A stretch of DNA of 64,000 nt from contig NZ_JBINJD010000001.1 of NCBI RefSeq assembly GCF_043951915.1, positions 26,354-90,353 of the forward strand. The letters run 5' to 3'. Shown here one piece after another: positions 17,387 through 26,181 of this stretch. The position numbers were made by a program, and so were the translations under genes. Numbering within the stretch: the first letter of the stretch is position 1; each line of letters begins with the position of its first letter. This DNA comes from Alienimonas sp043951915 (lineage in GTDB: Bacteria; Planctomycetota; Planctomycetia; Planctomycetales; Planctomycetaceae). The notes under the pieces are model-generated. The model ran no database searches. It had not been told where the DNA came from and worked only from the letters and a program-made list of their open reading frames with translations.

Positions 17387-19888
17387 ATGCTCCGTTTCCC
17401 GCTCCGCCCCGCCCGCCCGGCGCTACTCGCCGCCCTCCTTTCCGCGGGGTTGCTCGCCGGGTGCGGCGGCGGGGAGGAGGAACCGCAACCCGCCGCGACG
17501 CCGGAGGAAACGGTTGCGGAAGCGAGCGACGGGGACGCCGCCGCGGACGCCCCCGCGGGGCCGCAGGCCCCGGAGAAGCCGATCTCGCCCTACGGCACCT
17601 TCCGTTTGCTCACGCCGCGGGGGGAGCAGGTCTCGAACCTCGGCTCCCTCACGATCGCCGGGGGCGACGGCGAGCCCGAGCTCAAAGCGTTCGTTCCCAC
17701 GGAGCGGTTTCAGAGCCTCAAGCCCCAGGTGACGCTCCGCCAGGCCGACGCCGAGGCCGTCTCCTTCACCATCGCCGGTCAGGAGGACGACCAGGGGCTG
17801 CTGACCTTCGAGGGAAAACCGACGCCGGGCGCCGTCGTCGGCACCCTGCACGACGCCACCGGCAGCGCGATCACCCCCGCGGCGCTGGCCCCCCTGCCGC
17901 CCGGCGAGCCGAATCCCGGCCCCGAGACGCTGAGCGACCAGAGCTACGCCCAAATCGTGCAGGCCCTCGGCGGCCTGGCGCAGATGGGGGACAAGATCTC
18001 CGAAGCCGCGGAGCAGGGGCCGTACGTGCCCGCCTTCTACACGCTGTTCCCGACGGCCCTCGCCGCCGAAGCCCAACGGGGCCGGCCGGCGGAGACGCTG
18101 AAGGAACTCGCCGACGACTACGCCGGCTGGGCTGCCGGCTGGGGCGCTTGGGCCGAGGCCGACGCCCGCCGCACCGCCGGGGCGATCCTGCTGAACAAAC
18201 CGGAGTACCGCGAACTGGCCGACGCGCAGTTCGCCGCCGCCGTCGAGGCCCTGCCGGAGTCCGCGCCGGAGGACACCGCCGACAGCTGGCGGGAGCAGTT
18301 CGACGCCTTCCGGGCGAACGTCGATCGCATCGCGGATCAGCAGGCGCTCTCGAAGCGGGTGGAAGAGGCGATGACGCTCGCCGCCACGGACGCGGAGGCC
18401 GGGCTGGCGAACCTGCGCACCCTCCGCGAGGAGCGGCCGGAGGTGCCGGCGACGCTCTACCGGCTGGCCGAGGGGCTCTACCGCTTCGGCGGCGACGCCG
18501 GTCGGGAGGAGCTACGGGAACTTCGTGAGGCGAATCCGCTCGACCCGGTGGTCGTGCACCTGCTCGGCGAGGCCGAGCGGCGGGCCGGCAACGCGAAGGA
18601 AGCCCGCGCCCTGTTCGCCGAGGCCGCGTCCATCCCGAACGGGGCGTTCCTCATCCAACCGCTGCTCCAACGGGAGGCGCTGGCGGAGGAGATCAAGCAG
18701 CCCCGGCAACGGCTGAACGACGAGCTGGAGGACCCGGACGCCGTCTCCGAGTTGCTCGCCGAGACCTACCGCCGGCTGGCGAAGGATCTGGCGACGGAGG
18801 CCCGCCCGGCGGACGAGGCGAACCGCACGGTGCTGACCGAGTTGTTCACCGGCTCCCAGTGCCCGCCCTGCGTCGCGGCCGACATGGCGACGGCCGCCCT
18901 GGCGGACACGTTCCCCCGGGAGGATCTGCTGGTCATCCAGTATCACCTGCACATCCCCGGCCCGGACCCGCTGACGAACGCCGACGCCGTGGCCCGCGGC
19001 GCCGCCGTCGAGGTGCGGGGGACGCCGACGCTCCTGATCGACGGCCAACAGCCGGAGTTCGCCGTCGGCGGCCCCGTCGCCGCGGCACCGGACGCTTACG
19101 AGGCCCTGGTGGAAGCGGTCGGGAATCGTCGTTCCGAACCGGCCGGGGCGACGGTGAACGTCATGACCTCGAGCGAGGGCGAACGGTTCGCCGCGGAGAT
19201 CTCCGCCGAGCGTGAGGAGCCGTTCACGCCGGACCACCGCCTGCACGTCGCCGTCGTGGAGGACGAGGCGCTCTACGCCGCCCCCAACGGCGTACGGACC
19301 CATGAAATGCTGGTGCGTTCGCTGCCGACCGGCGCCACCGGCGTGCGGCCGGACGGCGACGGCGCCCTGAGCTTCCGCCTAGACTCGTCCGTGTCCGACC
19401 TGCGGGACGAACTGCGGGCCTACATCTCCGCTTACGAGCAGGAGCAGGGCGAGGGCCGCCGGTTCCCGGAGACGCCGTTACAGCTCACGAAGCTCAGCGT
19501 GGTCGCCTGGGTGGAGGACACGACGGACGGGCGAGTGCTGCAGTCGGCGTACGCTTCCCTGGGCGAGTTCCCCCCGCCGGCCGAGGACGAGGCCGAAGGG
19601 GAAGGGGACGCCGCCGCTGAGGAGCCCGCCGAGAACGCGGAGGCGATGGCCCCGGCGGAAGCTCCCGCGGCGGGCGGCGCCGAGGAGACGGCGCCGGAAC
19701 CCGCCCCCGCCGAGGGGGACGCGGAGCCAGTCGCCGGGGCGTCGACGGACGAAAACGGCGCTGAAATGACGGAGGAGGCCGCCGGCGAGGCGCCCGCGGA
19801 GGAGGCGGACGCGGAGGAGACGCCGAAACCGGCCGAAGGTGAGCCGGCGCCCGAGCCGGACGCGTCCGACGCCGAGACCTCCGACTGA
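17387..19888 (+). CDS. Large lipoprotein with a thioredoxin-like domain and acidic tail
   Basis: 833 residues from the ATG at 17387. The signal LLAALLSAGLLAGC ends in a lipobox Cys. Residues 60-440 are helical, with TPR-like spacing near LYRLAEGLYRFGGDAGREELREL. A thioredoxin-fold segment follows: LTELFTGSQCPPCVAADMA with a CPPC redox pair near residue 500, later VRGTPTLLIDG with the cis-Pro before the strand. This resembles Omp28 or DUF1223-type thioredoxins. The last 110 residues are an Ala/Glu/Pro tail of low complexity. It is probably an envelope thiol oxidoreductase or scaffold. No partner such as DsbD is nearby. Confidence 0.7.
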   Translation: MLRFPLRPARPALLAALLSAGLLAGCGGGEEEPQPAATPEETVAEASDGDAAADAPAGPQAPEKPISPYGTFRLLTPRGEQVSNLGSLTIAGGDGEPELKAFVPTERFQSLKPQVTLRQADAEAVSFTIAGQEDDQGLLTFEGKPTPGAVVGTLHDATGSAITPAALAPLPPGEPNPGPETLSDQSYAQIVQALGGLAQMGDKISEAAEQGPYVPAFYTLFPTALAAEAQRGRPAETLKELADDYAGWAAGWGAWAEADARRTAGAILLNKPEYRELADAQFAAAVEALPESAPEDTADSWREQFDAFRANVDRIADQQALSKRVEEAMTLAATDAEAGLANLRTLREERPEVPATLYRLAEGLYRFGGDAGREELRELREANPLDPVVVHLLGEAERRAGNAKEARALFAEAASIPNGAFLIQPLLQREALAEEIKQPRQRLNDELEDPDAVSELLAETYRRLAKDLATEARPADEANRTVLTELFTGSQCPPCVAADMATAALADTFPREDLLVIQYHLHIPGPDPLTNADAVARGAAVEVRGTPTLLIDGQQPEFAVGGPVAAAPDAYEALVEAVGNRRSEPAGATVNVMTSSEGERFAAEISAEREEPFTPDHRLHVAVVEDEALYAAPNGVRTHEMLVRSLPTGATGVRPDGDGALSFRLDSSVSDLRDELRAYISAYEQEQGEGRRFPETPLQLTKLSVVAWVEDTTDGRVLQSAYASLGEFPPPAEDEAEGEGDAAAEEPAENAEAMAPAEAPAAGGAEETAPEPAPAEGDAEPVAGASTDENGAEMTEEAAGEAPAEEADAEETPKPAEGEPAPEPDASDAETSD

Positions 19889-19904
19889 GCGCCGTCGATC
19901 CGCG

Positions 19905-21122
19905 TCAGCGGTTGGGGCGGGGACCGCGTCGATCCGGCGGGCCTTCGCCCCGTGGTTCCGGCGGCCCTTCGCGGTCCGGCGGTCCGGGGGGACCGTCCGG
20001 GCGACGCTCGTCGGGACGTCGATCCGGCGGGCGTCGATCGCCGTTCCCGCGACGGCCGAAGCGGCGGATGCCGAAGCTCAGATCGCGGAGACGATCGGCC
20101 AGTTGGAACGCGCGCACGGCGGCCTGCCGTTCCTCCTCGGAGAGGCCGGCGACGCCGCCGTTCTCTTCGGCGGGGCCGGATTCGACCATCCGTTCAGCGA
20201 TCTCCGCCTGGGCGGCGCCGCCGGCGTCCCGCAGGACGTTCCACACGGCGTCCCGGTCCGGGCGGGCGGCGAGATACGGCAGCAACCGCTCTCCGTCTTC
20301 GCCGCCGACGCGCACGGTCCACGCCTCCCGCAGCGCGCGGGAGAGGAGGCCGACCAACTGGCTGCGGGCGAACCGGACGGCGAACTCCCGCCCCTCGCCG
20401 TCGCCGTCCAACCATCGGTTCAGGCCCGGCAGCCCGCGGGCGGTCAGCCGCGCGTCGAGTTCCCTCAGCAGCGGGTCCGGCAGCCAGTCCTCCGCCGTGC
20501 GGGGCCGCAGACTGCCGCGGGTCGTGGCGGCCGCTTCGAGCACCCGGAACAGCCGTTCCGGCCGCGGCGCCGCCAGCGGATCGTCGCCGGTCAGCCGCGA
20601 CAAACTCGACCGCTCCGCCAGCAGGGCGATGAGTTCTTCCTCGATCAGTTCCTCCCGCGGCCAGTCGGTCGGGGAGCGTTCACCCGGTTCCCGGTCGAAG
20701 AGGTCGCTGAACCGTTCGGGCGGCGCCGGAATCGAGCGGTAGCCGTCGATGACGCGGCGGAGCAGGACGACGCGTTGGGCCGGCGTCTCCGCGGACTCGA
20801 TCGCCGCCCGTTCCGCCGGGGTAAGCCGCGCGAGCACGGCCCGCAGACGATTGAGCGTCTGGTTCAACTCGCCGGCGGGCCCCTCCGCCTCCAGCCGGGC
20901 GTGCAGGGAGCGCAGGCGCTCCCGCTCGGCCTCCGGCAGGGCGAGGAACGCCTCGTGCCGGTCGCGGAGGGCGGCCCGCTCCTCGGCGGTGAGGTTCTCG
21001 ATCCGGGCGCGGCTGGCGGCTTCGGCGTCCTGCCCCACGGCCGGGGCGACGGCGACGACGCACCACAGTGCCGCCGAGATCGCGTGCGGCAGGGGGGAGC
21101 GGGGGAGGAGGGGGCGAATCAT
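19905..21122 (-). CDS. Secreted helical protein downstream of an anti-sigma gene, function unknown
   Basis: 405 residues from the ATG at 21122, which overlaps the anti-sigma stop as ATGA. A signal peptide is present (LPHAISAALWCVVAVAPAVGQ). The body is charged and helical with repeated ENLTAEERAALRDRHEAF-like segments, similar in style to DUF3106-type or heavy-metal-resistor-like proteins; membership is uncertain. The C-terminal 60 residues are a Pro/Arg/Gly/Asp repeat (RRPDGPPGPPDREGPPEP). Position after sigma and anti-sigma genes suggests it is part of the same envelope-stress response. Confidence 0.6.
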   Translation of the reverse strand: MIRPLLPRSPLPHAISAALWCVVAVAPAVGQDAEAASRARIENLTAEERAALRDRHEAFLALPEAERERLRSLHARLEAEGPAGELNQTLNRLRAVLARLTPAERAAIESAETPAQRVVLLRRVIDGYRSIPAPPERFSDLFDREPGERSPTDWPREELIEEELIALLAERSSLSRLTGDDPLAAPRPERLFRVLEAAATTRGSLRPRTAEDWLPDPLLRELDARLTARGLPGLNRWLDGDGEGREFAVRFARSQLVGLLSRALREAWTVRVGGEDGERLLPYLAARPDRDAVWNVLRDAGGAAQAEIAERMVESGPAEENGGVAGLSEEERQAAVRAFQLADRLRDLSFGIRRFGRRGNGDRRPPDRRPDERRPDGPPGPPDREGPPEPRGEGPPDRRGPRPNR

Positions 21123-21649
21123 TCCGTCGGCGACGCGGGGGCGTCCGGGTTGAGGTCCGGCGGGAGGTCGACCAGCACGCCGGAGCGGCTGAGTTCCTTC
21201 AGGAACGCTTCGCTCTGGGCGTCGCGGAGCCGGGGCAGATCGCGGAGAACCGGTTCGTCCCGCACGAGGGCGTCGTTGGGGCCGGGCGCCCACTCCGCGG
21301 CGGCCAGGTAACCGACGGCCCCCGCCGCCGCGAGCCCCACGACCCAGACGGCCACGAGTACGGCCCCCCGGGCGACGTGCACCGCCGGCCGCTCGGACAG
21401 CGGCACGCTTTCGTCCAGCGAGCGGGCCGCGGCGAGCGTGCGTTCCGTAAAGTTGCGGTCCGGGTTCGCCGCGGGGAGTAGGTCGAGCAAGTCCCAGGTG
21501 CGGGTCAGCATCTCCACCTCGTTCCGGGCGACGGGGCTGCTGGCCAGGGCCTTGCTGATGCGGTCGTTCGCCTCGCCCTCCAATTCGCCGTCGAGGTACG
21601 CGACAAGGTCGTCGCGGTCTTCGGCGGAAAGGCGGGCGATCTGCGACAT
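21119..21649 (-). CDS. Anti-sigma factor-like membrane protein
   Basis: 176 residues. The N-terminal cytosolic part LSAEDRDDLVAYLDGELEGEANDRISKAL is the helical start of ECF anti-sigma domains, but the zinc-binding HxxxCxxC is missing. One transmembrane helix follows (GAVLVAVWVVGLAAAGAVGYLAAA, about residues 95-118). A periplasmic C-terminus of about 55 residues follows. It lies 82 bases downstream of the ECF sigma gene and overlaps the next secreted-protein gene by 4 bases. It is likely to hold the sigma factor inactive at the inner membrane. Confidence 0.75.
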   Translation of the reverse strand: MSQIARLSAEDRDDLVAYLDGELEGEANDRISKALASSPVARNEVEMLTRTWDLLDLLPAANPDRNFTERTLAAARSLDESVPLSERPAVHVARGAVLVAVWVVGLAAAGAVGYLAAAEWAPGPNDALVRDEPVLRDLPRLRDAQSEAFLKELSRSGVLVDLPPDLNPDAPASPTE

Positions 21650-21731
21650 GGTAGGGGGCGGGCGGTTCGGCGTTTCCTTCAGGAGAGCGGCCGGCGGAAC
21701 GGATTCGGGGGGCGGCGGGGGGCTGAAACGG

Positions 21732-22412
21732 TCACTTTACGTACGGTTCGAGCTTGGATCGCAGGTTCTCCCTGGCCCGGGCGAGCAGACTCTTCACGGC
21801 GGCGGGGGAGAGCTCCATCGTCTCGGCGATGTCGGCATAGGGCATCCCCTCGAAACGGTGCAGCAACACGGCGAGTTTCTGCCGATCGGACAGCGTGTCC
21901 AGCGCCTCCCGGACCTTCTCGCGCAGTTCGTCCTTGGCGAACAGGCGGCTGGGCATCAGGCCGCTCTTCTCGACGGCCATCTGCTCATGGGTGCCGGTGG
22001 CCGAGCCCTCCTTTGGGTCGACGCGGACCTCTTTCTTCCGGCCCAGGCCGCGGCGGGCGTTGCTCGCGAGGTTGTGGGCGATGCGGTACAGCCAGGTGCT
22101 GAACTTGGCCGTGGGCACGTATCCGGTGCGGGCCCGGTAGACGCGGAGGAAGGTCTCCTGAGACAGGTCTTCCGCGAGGCTGCGATCGCCGACGAGGTGC
22201 GTGAACACCGTCACCAGCCGACCCTGGAACTTCTCCACCAGTTCCGCGAAGGCGGCTTCGTCTCCGTCGCGGACCTGCAACATCAGTTGCACGTTGGGAT
22301 CGCGAAGGGCCGTCGGGCTGGCCGCCTCGTTGGACGCCGGCTCCGTTGCCGTGCGGCCGGGGGCGGCCCCGAGGGCGGAGCGACGAGCGGCGGTCGTGGC
22401 GACGTCCGGCAC
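21732..22412 (-). CDS. ECF RNA polymerase sigma factor
   Basis: About 226 residues from a GTG at 22412; the start is uncertain because a longer frame extends to 22526. Region 2 is clear: LMLQVRDGDEAAFAELVEKFQGRLV, then DRSLAEDLSQETFLRVYRA and FSTWLYRIAHNLASNARRG. Region 4 is LSDRQKLAVLLHRFEGMPYADIAETMELSPAAVKSLLARARENLR. It heads the sigma, anti-sigma, secreted-protein set and diverges from eboE, so the roughly 170-base gap should carry both promoters. ECF regulons are often autoregulated; no promoter motif is assigned. Confidence 0.9.
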   Translation of the reverse strand: MPDVATTAARRSALGAAPGRTATEPASNEAASPTALRDPNVQLMLQVRDGDEAAFAELVEKFQGRLVTVFTHLVGDRSLAEDLSQETFLRVYRARTGYVPTAKFSTWLYRIAHNLASNARRGLGRKKEVRVDPKEGSATGTHEQMAVEKSGLMPSRLFAKDELREKVREALDTLSDRQKLAVLLHRFEGMPYADIAETMELSPAAVKSLLARARENLRSKLEPYVK

Positions 22413-22585
22413 GCGGCGGGCAACGGGCGTGGAGCGGGGAGGGGAAAACGCGGATCTCGGCCGGGCGGTGGACCCCGCCGGCGCGGTCCGGCAGTGTACC
22501 GGCCCGCCGGCGGGAACCGATACCATCGGCGCCCCGCCGCTCGTTTCCGTCGTTTCGTTCCGCCCCGCACGCCCGCCCCTCCTTC

Positions 22586-23806
22586 GTGACGTTGCCCTCG
22601 CTGCCGACCTGTTATTGCACGAACGTGCACCCCGGCCGCAGCGTCGCCGAGGTTCTGGACGGGTTGGAGCAGTTCACGGTCCCCGTGCGGGATCGCTTGG
22701 CCGCGGCCGGGGCCGGACCGCTGGCGGCGGGGCTGTGGTTCGCGGCGCCCGTCGCCGAAGCCCTGTCGGCGGAGGAGGGAGGGCCGGCAAGGATCGCGCA
22801 GTTTCTCGCCGCGCACGACCTGACCTGCTACACGCTCAACGCCTTCCCCTACGGGGACTTTCACCGGGACGCGGTCAAGGCGGACGTGTACCGGCCGGAC
22901 TGGACGGAGGAGGTTCGCCGCTCCTACACGCTCCGATGCGCGACGTTGCTCGCGGCCCTGCTGCCGGAGGGGCGGGAGGGGAGCGTTTCCACGCTGCCGC
23001 TGGGGAGCGCCCTCAACGGCGAACTGCCGGCGGACTTCGAGGCCCGCTGCGTCGAGAACCTGCTGACCCTCGCACGGGATCTGGACGAACTGCACGACCG
23101 CACCGGCCGGGTGATCCGGTTGGCGATCGAGCCGGAGCCGTTCTGCGTGCTTGAAACGACGGCCCAAACGATCGCCTTCTTCGACCGCCTGCGGACCGCC
23201 GCCGACGAGGCCGGCTGCGGCCCGGCCGTGCGGACGCATCTGGGCGTGTGCTACGACGTGTGCCACCAGGCGGTGGAGTTCGAATCCGCCGCGGAGGTCG
23301 TCGCGGCGCTCGAGACCGCGGACGTGCGGATCAACAAGGTGCAGCTCTCCTGTGCGGTGGAGCTGCCGGACCCGCGGGACGCCGCCGCCCGGGAGGCGCT
23401 GGTGCGATACGCGGAGCCGCGGTATCTGCACCAGACGTTCGCCGCCAACCGCTCCGGCGACGGCTGGACCGTCCGGGGCCGGGCGGCGGACATCGAACCG
23501 CAGTTCGCCGACGCCGCCCCGCCGGAGTTTCTCGACGCGGAGGTCTGGCGGACGCACTTCCACGTGCCGATCAGCCGCACGGACCTCGGCCCTCTGAACA
23601 CCACGCGGCCGGAGCTGACGGCCGCCCTCGCCGCGGTCGCCCGGCTGCCGTACGCCCCGCACCTGGAGGTGGAAACCTACACCTGGCCGGTGCTGCCGGG
23701 GGCGACGCCGACGCGGGAGGAGCAGATCGTGGGGATCGCCGCGGAACTGCTCGCCGCGGCCGAGATCGCCGCCGCGCTGGACGGTTCGGACGACGGGCCG
23801 GCGTGA
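22586..23806 (+). CDS. eboE: EboE-like TIM-barrel protein (metabolite traffic)
   Basis: 406 residues from a GTG at 22586. The N-terminus PTCYCTNVHPGRSVAEVLD and the block FPYGDFHRDAVKADVYRPDWTEEVRRSYTLR match the EboE family closely. LAIEPEPFCVLET and HLGVCYDVCHQAVEF carry the Glu and His/Asp pattern of xylose-isomerase-like TIM barrels. In ebo clusters, EboA-F help move a precursor to the periplasm or make a small compound; EboE's reaction is unknown. Here the other ebo genes are absent. The following EamA transporter gene overlaps it by 4 bases (GTGA), so the two are likely co-translated. Confidence 0.8.
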   Translation: MTLPSLPTCYCTNVHPGRSVAEVLDGLEQFTVPVRDRLAAAGAGPLAAGLWFAAPVAEALSAEEGGPARIAQFLAAHDLTCYTLNAFPYGDFHRDAVKADVYRPDWTEEVRRSYTLRCATLLAALLPEGREGSVSTLPLGSALNGELPADFEARCVENLLTLARDLDELHDRTGRVIRLAIEPEPFCVLETTAQTIAFFDRLRTAADEAGCGPAVRTHLGVCYDVCHQAVEFESAAEVVAALETADVRINKVQLSCAVELPDPRDAAAREALVRYAEPRYLHQTFAANRSGDGWTVRGRAADIEPQFADAAPPEFLDAEVWRTHFHVPISRTDLGPLNTTRPELTAALAAVARLPYAPHLEVETYTWPVLPGATPTREEQIVGIAAELLAAAEIAAALDGSDDGPA

Positions 23807-24786
23807 CGACGCCGGCCCCTCCCAAAGCCCCCGCGTCGGCGCCGGTGCGGCGGGCCGGCCCCTCCAAGCCGCTGCCGTGGCGTGCGGCGGCGGTCTGCAT
23901 CCTGCTGTCGATTCTGTGGGGCGGCACCCCGGCGAGCATCCGGGTGGCGGGGGACAGCGTGCCGCCGATCTTCGGGGCGGCGATCCGCTTCTGGCTGGCG
24001 AGCCTGTTCATGCTCGGCTGGTGCGTCGCCCGGGGGGAACGGCTGTGGCCGCGGCGGGGGGAGTGGCGGCCGTGCGGACTGCTGGGGGTCTTCCTGTTCG
24101 TCCAGATCGCCCTCTACCACACCGGCGTGGCGGCGACGAACGCCTCGCACGCGGCGCTGTTCATCAACACGTTCGTGTTCTGGACGGCGATCATCGAACA
24201 CTTCGTCACCCGCGACGACCGCCTCACCGGCGTGCGGTGGGCCGGCCTGGCCGTCGCGGCGACGGGCGTCTGCACCGTGCTGCTCACCGCCGGGCAGGTC
24301 GCCAGCGGCAACGGCACCCCCGCGACGCTGCGGGGGGACCTCATCACCGCGTTCTCCGGTTTCCTGCTGGGGGCGAAGATCGTCGCCACGAAGCGGACCA
24401 CCAAACGGGTGCCCCCCGGCACGCTGATCCTCTGGCACGACATCCTCGGGGCGGCGATGCTGTTGGCGCTGGCCGTCGGGATCGAATCCTTCGACCCGTC
24501 CCGCCTCACGACCGAGGCCGTGCTGGCGCTGCTCTATCAGGGGCTGCTCGTCGGCGGGTTCTGCTTTGGGGCGCAGACGGCGCTGTTGGAACGCTACTCC
24601 GCCAGCCGGGTGACGGCCTTCAACGCGGCGACGCCGGTCTGGGGCGTGGCGATCGCCGTGCTGATGCTGGGCGACCCGCTGTCCCCCTGGCTGTTCGTCG
24701 CCGCGGGGGCGGTGGCGGTGGGCATCGTGCTGATCAACAAGCGCCCGGGTGCGACGGTTGGCCGCCCTCTGCAAGAGGGCGGCTAA
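23803..24786 (+). CDS. EamA/DMT-family transporter
   Basis: 327 residues from a GTG at 23803 that overlaps the eboE stop. Ten hydrophobic segments in two five-helix EamA repeats are visible, starting AAAVCILLSILWGGTPASIRVAG and, for the second repeat, GDLITAFSGFLLGAKIVATKR. Repeat hallmarks include HAALFINTFVFWTAIIEHFV and ASRVTAFNAATPVWGVAIAVLMLGD. It is an inner-membrane drug/metabolite transporter. Coupling to eboE suggests it moves the product or precursor of that enzyme; this is inference. Confidence 0.85.
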   Translation: MTTPAPPKAPASAPVRRAGPSKPLPWRAAAVCILLSILWGGTPASIRVAGDSVPPIFGAAIRFWLASLFMLGWCVARGERLWPRRGEWRPCGLLGVFLFVQIALYHTGVAATNASHAALFINTFVFWTAIIEHFVTRDDRLTGVRWAGLAVAATGVCTVLLTAGQVASGNGTPATLRGDLITAFSGFLLGAKIVATKRTTKRVPPGTLILWHDILGAAMLLALAVGIESFDPSRLTTEAVLALLYQGLLVGGFCFGAQTALLERYSASRVTAFNAATPVWGVAIAVLMLGDPLSPWLFVAAGAVAVGIVLINKRPGATVGRPLQEGG

Positions 24787-24851
24787 CGCTGCGGCCAGTT
24801 CGGGCGTACACTCCGCACGACCCTCACGGACGGACCCGGCGGAGCGACGGC

Positions 24852-26114
24852 GTGCAGATCCATTGGCAGCCCGAACCGTTCGCCGCCTTCGGCCCCAACC
24901 CCTTCGCCGCCCCCGGGCCGCCGGCCCCGCTGCACGTGGTCGAGGCGAGGCGGAAAAAAGATCTCAAGGAGCGGATGCGGGCCGCCTGCCCCCGTCGGCC
25001 CGGCGTCTACGGGATGGTCGACACCGCCGGCCGGCTGATCTACGTCGGCAAGTCGAAGTCCCTCCGCACCCGCCTGCTGAGCTACTTCGGCAAGAGCGCC
25101 GAGGGCGAGAAGGCCGCGAAGATCATCCGCGAGACCCGCACCCTGGTGTGGGAGGAGACCGGCACGGACTTCGCCAGTCTGCTGCGGGAACTCCAACTGA
25201 TCCGCACCTGGCGGCCCCGCTGGAACGTGAAGGACCAGCCCCGCAGCCGGCGGCCGCGGTACCTGTGCGTCGGCCGCGGCCCGGCCCGGTGCGTGTTCGT
25301 CACCACTACCCCGCCGAAGGACGCGGTCGCCTTCGGCCCGTTCCGCGGTCGCCGGACGCTCACCACGGCCGCAGAGGCGCTGAACCATCACTTCGGGCTG
25401 CGGGATTGCACCGGCAAGGTCACGCTGCACTGGGCCGATCAGGCGGAGCTGTTCCCGACGGACAAACGCCCCGGCTGCCTGCGGATCGACCTGGGCACCT
25501 GTCTGGGCCCCTGCGCCGGCGCCTGCACGCGGAAGGCGTACGCGGAGCGGGAGGAGGCCTGCCTGCGGTGGCTGCGCGGCCTGAGCGTCGAGAGCGACGG
25601 CCCGGACCCCGCCGGTCTGCTGGCCGAGCGGATGGCCCGGGCCGCCCGGGAGATGCGGTTCGAAACGGCCGCCAAGCTGCGGGACGCCGCCGCCGCGGTG
25701 GAGTGGCTCGCCGCCAAGCTGCACGACCTGCGGACCGTGCGGGAGACTTTTCATTTCGTCTACCCGACCGTCGCCGGGCGGGGCCGTGAGAAGAACCGGG
25801 ACGCCGGCGGCCCGGAGGACGGACGGCGGCTGTGGTACCTCATCGAGCGCGGCCACGTCGCCGCGGTGGTGCACGACCCGGTCGCCGACCGCCGCCGCCG
25901 CAGGCCGGCGGAACGGCTGCTCGCCGCCTGGGTGGACGACGGCCGCCTGCTCCCCCGGCACCACATCCCGCCGCACCCGACAGTCAACTTGACCGGGCAC
26001 TGGTTCCGCACCAAGCCGGCGGAACTGGAGGGCGTGATGACGCCCGCGGAAGCCCTGGAGGCCTGCCGCAGCGGTTTCCTGCCGGAACGGAAAACGGCCC
26101 CCGTCGCGGCGTAG
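24852..26114 (+). CDS. Short UvrC-like GIY-YIG nuclease
   Basis: 420 residues from a GTG at 24852. A GIY-YIG domain (about residues 45-125) has RPGVYGMVDTAGRLIYVGKSKSLRTRLLSYF. The UvrC-type cysteine cluster CLGPCAGAC lies near residue 220. A UVR-like helix AAREMRFETAAKLRDAAAAVEWL follows near 270. The C-terminal RNase H-like endonuclease and helix-hairpin-helix domains of full UvrC (about 600 residues) are missing. It can therefore make at most the 3'-type incision, like E. coli Cho. A proper uvrC elsewhere would be expected. It is a plausible accessory excision nuclease. Confidence 0.82.
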   Translation: MQIHWQPEPFAAFGPNPFAAPGPPAPLHVVEARRKKDLKERMRAACPRRPGVYGMVDTAGRLIYVGKSKSLRTRLLSYFGKSAEGEKAAKIIRETRTLVWEETGTDFASLLRELQLIRTWRPRWNVKDQPRSRRPRYLCVGRGPARCVFVTTTPPKDAVAFGPFRGRRTLTTAAEALNHHFGLRDCTGKVTLHWADQAELFPTDKRPGCLRIDLGTCLGPCAGACTRKAYAEREEACLRWLRGLSVESDGPDPAGLLAERMARAAREMRFETAAKLRDAAAAVEWLAAKLHDLRTVRETFHFVYPTVAGRGREKNRDAGGPEDGRRLWYLIERGHVAAVVHDPVADRRRRRPAERLLAAWVDDGRLLPRHHIPPHPTVNLTGHWFRTKPAELEGVMTPAEALEACRSGFLPERKTAPVAA

Positions 26115-26181
26115 TCGGTTGCGGGCGGGCGGAGCGGCGGGGCAGAGTGTCCGGTCCACTCGCCCGCTCTGGAAATCGCCG

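Noticed and set aside
19590..19880. Tandem repeat in the acidic tail of the large lipoprotein
   Set aside because: It is low-complexity Ala/Glu/Pro without a fixed period.
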